Assembly (NCBI GenBank): GCA_006384855.1
Contig: VCJN01002649.1
Span: forward strand, 62,001 to 126,000
DNA: 64,000 bases
Origin: Tetraselmis striata
Lineage: Eukaryota > Chlorophyta > Chlorodendrophyceae > Chlorodendrales > Chlorodendraceae
Reading direction: 5' to 3'
The notes beneath the pieces are model-generated. The model was not told the DNA's origin and did no database searches. It saw nothing but the letters and a program-made list of their open reading frames with translations. This document shows, piece by piece, positions 55,908 through 64,000 of the stretch. A program made the position numbers and the translations under genes. Positions within the stretch are counted from its first letter, which is position 1. Each line of letters starts with the position of its first letter.

Positions 55908-56896
55908 GGGCTCCGCATCAAGCCTCAGGAGATAAATATCAAGAATTGGTGCATGACGGAAAAAAAGATCAAGAATTGGTGCATGATCCAGTTGATCCGA
56001 TCTTTAATCGATTTAATTGGGTTGCTAAACATTGGTGCACCGGTAAATCCACCACATAAATATCGGTGCACCAGTAAATTCCGTGTCTAAATATCGGTGC
56101 ACCAGTAAATTCCGTGTGTAAATATTGGTGCACCAGAAAATTATGCGAAAATATTGGTGCACCAGAGGTGATATATGCAGTATTCATCGATTTTACTCCG
56201 CGAATTTGAAGTTAATCTGGAAGAAAGGAAATTGTGTCAAGTTCATGCGATGAAAATGAGCCTCAATTAACATCATCATATTATGATTACTCGTACAAGT
56301 ACGAGGAGTTTTTATTACATAAGGGCTTTCATCATCATATTATTATTACACTTTGATCCATGCATCAAGTGGACAGGACGCACACCACATTACTGCAGCA
56401 TGTGTGATGCGCTAAGTACTAAGAAGCATGTATGGGACCAATCCCATACAACTTGGGAAAAAGATTGCGGCCCCTGCCCTCCCCCTTCGTCCGCGGGAAT
56501 CATCAATGAGTACAACCCTCTCTAAGCATCGTCACGACCGAAGCCGTCGATGACACATGTCTCCCACTGTGGCTGATTCTCGGTTGATTCTTGGTGCACC
56601 AGTCGTTGATTCAATTACGCAGATAAATATTGGTGCATCGGTAAAACATGCGGTTAAATGTTGGTGCATCAGTTAATGTCGCACCGAAGTATCGGTGCAC
56701 CAGTAAATACCGGTACCTTAATATCGGTGCATCAGTAAATTCCGCGCCTAAATAAATATCGGTGCACCGAATATTACAGCCCAATAAATATCGGTGCACC
56801 AGTAAATTCCGCGCCTAAATATTGATTCTTGGTGCGATTCACGATCTGTCTGGTGCACCATGATTCGATCTTTTATTGATTCTTGATGCGGAGCCT
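55908..56896. mobile_element. Non-autonomous TIR element carrying arrays of a GGTGCACC palindrome
   Basis: Left end gggctccgcatcaag (55908-55922) and right end cttgatgcggagcct (56882-56896) are 14 of 15 inverted matches, flanked by an exact 12-bp direct repeat. Inside, about 16 copies of ggtgca(c/t)c, mostly within aatatcggtgcaccagtaaa, form two arrays near the ends (55944-56170 and 56590-56860), with spacings close to 32 bp. Both arrays point the same way. The middle is unique. Short AT-rich frames only; no transposase. Subterminal repeat arrays in cut-and-paste elements are usually transposase-binding sites. Confidence 0.75.
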
Positions 56897-56908
56897 TATT
56901 GCGGACTA
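56897..56908 (+). repeat. 12-bp target-site duplication, right
   Basis: tattgcggacta, identical to 55896-55907. Confidence 0.8.
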
Positions 56909-57039
56909 CCCGAAACACATAGAGTCCAAGGCAGCGCGACTCGCCCGATAATCCGCAATTGCCATAAAGCGGTAGTACATATGGCGTGGTGCCATTAATA
57001 GCGCCGTGCAGCCGGAGTATCGCCAAGCTGTTTGTTAAT

Positions 57040-57058
57040 ATATATATATATATATATA
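57040..57058. repeat. (AT)n microsatellite
   Basis: About nine AT units. The stretch 56909-57790 around it has short frames only and no supported gene. Confidence 0.85.
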
Positions 57059-57788
57059 TGTCGCTTCGTGCCTGGCGCGAGTGGGATGACTCAATATACT
57101 CTATCATGCCGAGATGTGGTATGCAACCTACAAGGTTACCATGGGCGGGGCGAACGGGCTTCGCTTCAATGCGGTGTACATGTCATAGGTGCGACAAGAG
57201 GTGCAGCATTTCGATGGAGGCGGCGGAACCCTGTTGGTGCATTTATATTTATTTCATGGCCATCCAAGATTGTGCTTACCAACATGAGCGCATCGAGCTA
57301 GCTCCGCGCATATTCTCCTCTTGCAGTATAGCGCTTTCTACCACCCTACCAACACCGATCGCTGTATCACATTTGGGGTTGGCGGCCTATTGGATGTGCC
57401 GGCTATGTCCTCCCTGGAGTCTTAATGATCGGTGTTGTGTTTGTGACTCATCTGCTCGGCTGTGCCTCGGGCGTTCCATAATGGTCGGACAAATGTTGCT
57501 TAGTACATGTATGTATGTGTTGTCATGATGGTAGTTGCGCCATGGCTTGCCATGGAGCGCACCATACAGCCAACCCCCCTGCCCTCATGCTACAAAATAT
57601 GTATTGTGCTCCCGACCGTAGCAGACAGGCAGCAGTGCCCCATATTAGGAACGAGATTGCTGTCAAATATATTACATATCTAATCAAACTATAAAAACAT
57701 ATGCCATATGTATCATCGGGCATAAGCCGCCCCGGCACTTGACCTCTTGCACCAAGCACACCCGTATGGCTGGCATTGCCCTAACCAC

Positions 57789-57942
<154 letters not shown>

Positions 57943-58299
57943 GGGGTAATAACTTCTTGCTTATTGCAAGTATGGTTATCATCTTGCCATTTACTGGATG
58001 TCTAGGGGACTCCATACACTAACTTTAAACAAGGTTTTGTGTTGTTTCGGGCCATTGCATACTCCAACTTTACGGACATATGGGTTCGTCGCCCGACATT
58101 TCCCACTAAGTGGAAGGAGGGGGGGGGGACGTGGGGGTAGCTCTTAACCGGCTGTTGCTAATCCCCAATTAGTTGACTAAATTGCCAACCTACGAGCAGG
58201 GATGGTAAAATACAATACAATGCGCCAGGGATTTGGCACACCATCAGCGCCAAATACCCAGTGGGAAAACTAACAGTCTAACACAGTCTGTAACCGCCG

Positions 58300-59870
58300 T
58301 GTAGCACAGGACGCAACAAGCTCGCTGGACTCAGGGGAGCAGCAGCACATGTAGCCTACCACCTCCACCGCGTTACCGCCAAGGAATCTGTAATCATCTA
58401 GCTATTATCAGTGAAGAGATCAACAAATACCTTGGTATCTGACGCACCACCAGCATTAGCCAAACACATATATGTCTAGCCGCACTGCCCCCGCTCCCCC
58501 CTTGACGGGCAGCGGTGGCTTTAATCTGCAACGTCAAGAACTGAAAACCATCAAACTCCCACAGGCAGTGCCCATTTTGGCTTGCAGCAGCTCCATGCAG
58601 TAGCACTGATACCCCAACACAGCACTGATACCCCAACACAGCAACACGGCTTCACGCGATAGCCACTCGCCTAGCAGCCCTGCGCAGTGGCGGCTCTGTG
58701 CAGCACTACATATCGTTCCATACATCCAAACTGCTGGTCGGCAGATGCCATAGGCCCCCGCAGCGATCGCTCAGCACATCGGCGCAAATAGCTCCCCCAG
58801 CTCTTCCATGCTAACGGACACAATGCAATAGCCTCGCGCAGCCCCCCCCCCCCCCCCCCCCCCGGCCAGGCGCCCATGGCAAATAGACCTCCCCCCTTCC
58901 CGCACACACACAAACACATGCTTGTGTACAGGGCGCCTGAATGACTGATTGCACCTTCAATGTATCTGCAGCCGACAGAAGCATTCCATACCTCCCATCT
59001 GCAGTCACCTCATCAATTATACCAGCGCGGCGTCATGCCCAGGTTTCACACAGCATATCTGTGCTGATGAGCTGGGTGACTGACTATCAGCCTGCCATCC
59101 ACCAGGCCGACGGGGCCATGGGTGATGATTTGTTTATGCATGCATGTCGCTGCATCGCCCTCAATGTGTAGGCATAGCTGCGCTCTGGCGCCATCACTTC
59201 ATAGTCAAGTCGTAGTGATCTGCATTGCAAAGCCATGGCGGTCTTTGCGGCGGCGGTATGTGGCGGCGCGTTCAGGCTCATGGCGGCCATGTATGCGTGG
59301 GCGCATTCACACGAACGATACGAATCATCCATAATAACACTTGCTATCATACTGAGCTTGAGTTAGCACGCAATAGTCACGGAAAGAATACATCTTCATA
59401 GCTCGCACCTCCAATTGTGGGAATTGAAATGCAGATTATTCCAAGTCCGTCGGCACCCGTGCTATTTTTCCAGCATCTATGTCTATGGGTGCTGTAAACG
59501 GACAGGTCGGGGCCTTTTCGAATTGTTTCCAATATCGGCATCAAAGCTGCTTCTTTAAAGGACGTCACCATTACCAACAACACGGCAGGACTCGAACGAA
59601 ACTGGCTTAGGACATGTATACATAAGATACTGATGAGACAAGCATGTACATTTGTCATGAAGTAACACCCCCCTCGGGAATTAGAACGCAAGCCATAATA
59701 TGTTGCAGTGGAAGGTTTTCTACGGTCTGAGCAAAATGCATGCCACAGTCTTGTTTTGTAGAAGGATTACAATCCCGAGTCAACACAGAAAACAGGGAGC
59801 AACCTTTGCCACATGAGCTGGCGTGCGCACATGCCACATGCCAGGAGATTTCGCATACTTGTGTCATGGG
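58300..59870 (-). pseudogene. Downstream exon-like blocks of the four-copy family, copy 4
   Basis: HASSCGKGCSLFSVLTRDCN and KQDCGMHFAQTVE (59830-59695) align with copy 2. PKPVSFESCRVVGNGDVL (about 59610-59560) is followed at once by TAA where copies 1 and 2 continue. ANAGGASDTKVFVDLFTD (about 58455-58400) aligns with copies 1 and 2. The mixture of conserved blocks and stops suggests a partly decayed multi-exon gene. Confidence 0.4.
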
Positions 59871-60189
59871 GACTGCTCATTGTAGACATGCTGGTGGCTG
59901 TCCATTGATATACATGGATGTCAGCCATGAGTGACATTAATCACAGGATGGAAGGGAGACGAAAATGTATAATGTTTTACAAGATACAGAAATTGATTGA
60001 ATGAGACTGGCACCGCCATAGTTCTTCATGAAGCGATGAAACAATATTAATGAGAGTGGGCACACCATTGTTGTGGCGACTTGGGGCTGTTTGTGGTGGC
60101 TGATTTCGAGAGCGGTTGTTCTTGCCCCGCCGTGTATGTACGAATCGTCGCGTAGACTCGGATGCAAGATCGTGCGAGAAGGAAGTCGC

Positions 60190-60834
60190 TCATACTCGAA
60201 TGGTACCGCCCTGCTGAGCAAACTTGATATCCATGTCTGCGGTGCAAGTGGGCTGATGGCAGGTCCTCATAGACGCGTGGTAGTCTTTGGCACATGCCGC
60301 GACAAGATCCCCGACAGTGACTCTCCGGTGCGTGGCCGTCGTTGCGTGCGCGCGAGCTAGACCGGTGGCAGGGCGGCGCTGTACTCGCTGGCTGCTCGGA
60401 CTGCACGCGGCAGCGACGCAGAAAGTGCGGCTCGGCTGGGCCTGCCTCGACGTCCGCTGTGCGGTGTTGCCCCAGGTTGAAGTAGCTCGCTCCCCAGAGC
60501 CAGCAGAGGGGCTTCCTTCGCGAGTAGTTCCGCTGCTGGTCGCGACCTTTATGTCTGGAAGCTTGCAATGGAACGACCGCTTGTGCCGAGCGTCGGCGCC
60601 GGTGGGCGGAGCGCGCTGCTGAGGTGCGTCGGTCGCAGTTTCTTCGCTCTGGGCGCCGGTGACGGTGTCGAACCTGTGAAGCTGGGCTAAAGACCCGCGA
60701 AACGATTTCCAGAAAACAGGCTGCTGCGCCTCGAGGTCGCCAGCGAAGCGCGACTCGTGATTCAAAGGGGGGAGTGCGCTCCGACGGCGGAGACCCGCAC
60801 ATTCGTTGCGCACGCTACGTGGGTTGCCATTCAT
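60190..60834 (-). CDS. Unrecognised four-member family protein, 5' exon, copy 4
   Basis: 214 aa, ATG 60834 (MNGNPRSVRNECAGLRRRSA), ending TIRV and TGA. Family blocks HKRSFHCKLPDIKVATSSG and HRRVTVGDLVAACAKDYHAS, then CHQPTCTADMDIKFAQQGG. Linker indels against the other copies are multiples of three, which supports past or present coding. Confidence 0.55.
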   Translation of the reverse strand: MNGNPRSVRNECAGLRRRSALPPLNHESRFAGDLEAQQPVFWKSFRGSLAQLHRFDTVTGAQSEETATDAPQQRAPPTGADARHKRSFHCKLPDIKVATSSGTTREGSPSAGSGERATSTWGNTAQRTSRQAQPSRTFCVAAACSPSSQRVQRRPATGLARAHATTATHRRVTVGDLVAACAKDYHASMRTCHQPTCTADMDIKFAQQGGTIRV

Positions 60835-61297
60835 CCTGATAAACCTCTGTACCGACAGACGGAAAAGCGAGAATGTGCGATTTAAAGGGGTGAGTGTATG
60901 ATTTTGGTGGGGGGGGGGGAGGGGGGGGGGGGGGGGGGTCTGACGTTGGTGTAACTATTATCTGTGCGCGATAAAAGTTCGGAAGGATCGTTGTGACCCG
61001 CTGACAGCGAGGTTGCTGCCTCTCGTTTCGAGAACTGCGTTTCGAGAACACGGCATGAGGTCGCCGCCGCTTGGCCGCGGCCGCGCTTCGCGAACAGTCC
61101 GCGAGCAAGATGAAAGATTACACCGGTACAGGTACAGGTACGGCGGGGGAGCCGGCGGAACTCGTACATACGGGTAGTGCGGAATGATGTATTTAGCGAC
61201 TGTTATTATGCGTGGCGGACTCGGAGCCTGGCCGGCCACGTACTGGGTGCCCACGTGCAGAAATGCAGAATACAATATTATGACGGTGGTAATTAAT

Positions 61298-62644
61298 ACA
61301 CCCCTCCACATAAGTCCGGGTTTTGCATTTTCGATCGCAAAGCGCATGCGTGGGCGAGGATAACGCCGGCTGCATGTGCATACATGCTAACTACAGCGGG
61401 AATAGTTCGGGCGAACGCCTATTGTGCGCTTTATACCCACCCGCGCGACAACACGACCATTTGTGGGCGCCCTTTCAAAAACGCGAAATCATTGCATGGT
61501 GCGTTGGCGCCAGAAAGTTGTGGGTTGCGCCAACCGTCCAAACCTATGGAAAAAGTGGCACTCGTCGCACCAAACTCGGTGGATACGGCCCTTGGCATAA
61601 GTTGCACACACCGTGCGTGTAGGCCACTGAAAGCATGTCGCTATAGGCACGACGTGACACCCCAACGTCAAGTTGGCCACTGTGGGGAGCAGTTTTGGGG
61701 TGAAAATGCTGCTGTTTCTGTGGCGAACGCACGTAGGAGAGGCGCTCGATGGCCCCCTTGGCGTAGGGCAATGCTCTACTATGGCGGCGCGTGGTGGAAT
61801 GCCAGTTGCACCGTTTCGTGGGCGGGGTGGCGCGGTAGGGGCGTGGATTTTGATTAATATGAAATTCCTTGAAAAATGCTGTGGAAAATGGCATTTTGGC
61901 TGGTAGATGTGTGTATCGCTAGGAGGTGGCACATGCCAAGTGTTGGTGGTCCGTGGTCATCCACATACATAACGCTCTCGCGCAACTGAGTATGGGGCTT
62001 AGACACGCACTTGGCGCAAAGCCACGCGCCCGATATGGGTGGGCACATGAGGCAGTGAGGGGCAACTTGGATGATCATCTTTGGGGATTTTTTCCGGAGA
62101 CCCAAAAAATCGATTTTGTGATTATGGAAGAGTGTTCCCGACGCGGAATTGAACGAGGAATCGCGTGATATTTTTAAAGAGTTTTTCTGAGCAAATCCTG
62201 AGAAGTTATAGCGTTTTGAAGCCAAGGGGGTGTTGCTGCGCGTGGCCGACACTGATGCCATGCCAGTATCGCAACGCGACATGCACTGGCCGCCGCCCAC
62301 ACGGCTGCACCCCAACCAAATGCACCCGAGCCCCTCGCCAATGTGTTTCCTCACGCGTTCATGGCCATCCCGCCGGTTGGTTGTCTATTCACGCGCGTCG
62401 GCGTGTGCGTGATACTGCCCCCGGTTTTGGTGCAGTTGCAGGCGACGCCCATCCACGCACCAAGTGCAGCGTGATTCCCTAGTCAACGGTCGTTAAGCTT
62501 CGGTTTGAGCCACTCGTCATGCAGGTTTTATAACGCCCTCTGAGATTCCAGGGTTTCATCTCATATACCCTACGTTCAGGTACCCTAGACTTGTGAAGTC
62601 TTGAGACTGCCGAAAAGGGACCCCAAACTTATGTGGAGGGGTGT
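61298..62644. mobile_element. 1.35-kb element with perfect 18-bp TIRs, copy A
   Basis: acacccctccacataagt at 61298-61315 is perfectly inverted at 62627-62644. The element holds open frames on both strands (for example 61384-61857 plus and 61932-61489 minus), but none is convincing, so it is probably non-autonomous. No matching target duplication is seen at its ends. Confidence 0.7.
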
Positions 62645-62818
62645 GTTGGCCATATGTCATTCGGCCATATACGGCCGACGCGGCATGTTTGAATCACCCC
62701 AATGCTCCTACTGGCTGCATATGCCCATGACGCATCCACATGCGAGCCACGGGCTCGAAAGGGCTCACTGTCCCAAGACGCCTTATTGCGACCTCGTCGA
62801 GCGCGCTTGGTGCGGCGC

Positions 62819-64000
62819 ACACCCCTCCACATAAGTCCGGGTTTTGCATTTTCGATCGCAAAGCGCATGCATGGGCGAGGATAACGCCGGCTGCATGTGC
62901 ATACATGCTAACTACAGCGGGAATAGTTCGGGCGAACGCCTATTGTGCGCTTTATACCCACCCGCGCGACAACACGACCATTTGTGGGCGCCCTTTCAAA
63001 AACGCGAAATCATTGCATGGTGCGTTGGCGCCAGAAAGTTGTGGGTTGCGCCAACCGTCCAAACCTATGGAAAAAGTGGCACTCGTCGCACCAAACTCGG
63101 TGGATACGGCCCTTGGCATAAGTTGCACACACCGTGCGTGTAGGCCACTGAAAGCATGTCGCTATAGGCACGACGTGACACCCCAACGTCAAGTTGGCCA
63201 CTGTGGGGAGCAGTTTTGGGGTGAAAATGCTGCTGTTTCTGTGGCGAACGCACGTAGGAGAGGCGCTCGATGGCCCCCTTGGCGTAGGGCAATGCTCTAC
63301 TATGGGGGCGCGTGGTGGAATGCCAGTTGCACCGTTTCGTGGGCGGGGTGGCGCGGTAGGGGCGTGGATTTTGATTAATATGAAATTCCTTGAAAAATGC
63401 TGTGGAAAATGGCATTTTGGCTGGTAGATGTGTGTATCGCTAGGAGGTGGCACATGCCAAGTGTTGGTGGTCCGTGGTCATCCACATACATAACGCTCTC
63501 GCGCAACTGAGTATGGGGCTTAGACACGCACTTGGCGCAAAGCCACGCGCCCGATATGGGTGGGCACATGAGGCAGTGAGGGGCAACTTGGATGATCATC
63601 TTTGGGGATTTTTTCCGGAGACCCAAAAAATCGATTTTGTGATTATGGAAGAGTGTTCCCGACGCGGAATTGAACGAGGAATCGCGTGATATTTTTAAAG
63701 AGTTTTTCTGAGCAAATCCTGAGAAGTTATAGCGTTTTGAAGCCAAGGGGGTGTTGCTGCGCGTGGCCGACACTGATGCCATGCCAGTATCGCAACGCGA
63801 CATGCACTGGCCGCCGCCCACACGGCTGCACCCCAACCAAATGCACCCGAGCCCCTCGCCAATGTGTTTCCTCACGCGTTCATGGCCATCCCGCCGGTTG
63901 GTTGTCTATTCACGCGCGTCGGCGTGTGCGTGATACTGCCCCCGGTTTTGGTGCAGTTGCAGGCGACGCCCATCCACGCACCAAGTGCAGCGTGATTCCC
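62819..64000. mobile_element. Same TIR element, copy B (runs off the window)
   Basis: Repeats copy A from the left TIR (62819-62836) to the window end at a constant offset of 1521 bp. Over the 1182 bp compared I saw two substitutions (near 62872 and 63306). A 174-bp spacer (62645-62818) separates the copies. Confidence 0.85.

Larger units (their letters stand above)
57985..61270 (-). repeat. Four-copy repeat unit, copy 4
   Basis: Homology starts right after the TG microsatellite (ggactccatacactaact matches 7697 and 29490) and runs to about 61270, where the tandem TIR element begins. It keeps the 5' exon and the C-rich block (SCGKGC, then TKQDCGMHFAQTVENLP near 59700-59800); other blocks have stops. 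Confidence 0.7.

Noticed and set aside
55944..56860. Regularly spaced short repeats resembling a CRISPR array
   Set aside because: Repeat cores are only about 8-20 bp and degenerate, spacers are repeat-like, there are no cas genes, and the arrays lie inside a TIR element in eukaryotic DNA.
52920..57530. Additional transposase genes between 53 and 57.5 kb
   Set aside because: Several short frames faintly suggested DDE transposase, but I could not find a conserved motif.
61384..61932. Proteins encoded in the tandem TIR element
   Set aside because: Frames on both strands are of similar length with odd composition, and identical copies give no codon-level test; no domain seen.

Overview
The window looks like nuclear DNA of a green (plant-lineage) microalga. 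Evidence: a spliced 3' end of a plant-type fused aspartokinase-homoserine dehydrogenase at 1-620, a three-exon plant-type (RR-TZF) CCCH zinc-finger gene at 2136-3317, GT-AG introns, and no bacterial operon structure. The species cannot be named from the sequence. Base composition is mixed to GC-rich, with more than 20 pure C or G runs of 17 nt or longer.

Layout: 0-3.3 kb holds the two recognisable host genes. 4.5-5.3 kb is a cluster of TCGCGA palindromes. A repeated unit of about 3-4.7 kb, carrying an unrecognised multi-exon gene family on the minus strand, occurs four times in the same orientation (about 6.5-11.0, 28.2-32.9, 38.5-41.3 and 58.0-61.3 kb). 12.0-13.5 kb has an unrecognised spliced, cysteine-rich minus-strand gene. 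15.1-16.8 kb has a long reading frame broken only by TAG codons. 19.2-24.2 kb is a near-complete DIRS-like retrotransposon with split direct repeats (A1-ORFs-B1A2-B2), YMDD reverse transcriptase, RNase H, an NPPW domain and a tyrosine recombinase. 26.1-26.5 kb is a PIF/Harbinger transposase relic and 38.2-38.5 kb a Tc1/mariner relic. 34.4-37.7 kb is a candidate two-gene DNA transposon. 41.8-44.9 kb is a second element with split direct repeats that has gag and recombinase but no reverse transcriptase, followed at 45.3-47.0 kb by a gag relic of the same family. 47.5-52.7 kb has several coding-like but broken or unrecognised frames. 55.9-56.9 kb is a TIR element with a 12-bp target duplication and arrays of a palindromic motif. 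61.3 kb to the end is two almost identical tandem copies of a 1.35-kb TIR element.

Most of the window is therefore transposable elements and their debris. The observation I find most worth checking is that several otherwise open, coding-like frames in different loci are interrupted only by TAG, while no gene in the window clearly needs TAG as its stop. The long retrotransposon ORFs lack internal TAG, so decay, CHG-methylation-driven CAG to TAG mutation and codon reassignment all remain possible. Exon boundaries come from reading GT/AG sites by eye; functions of the unrecognised families are left open.
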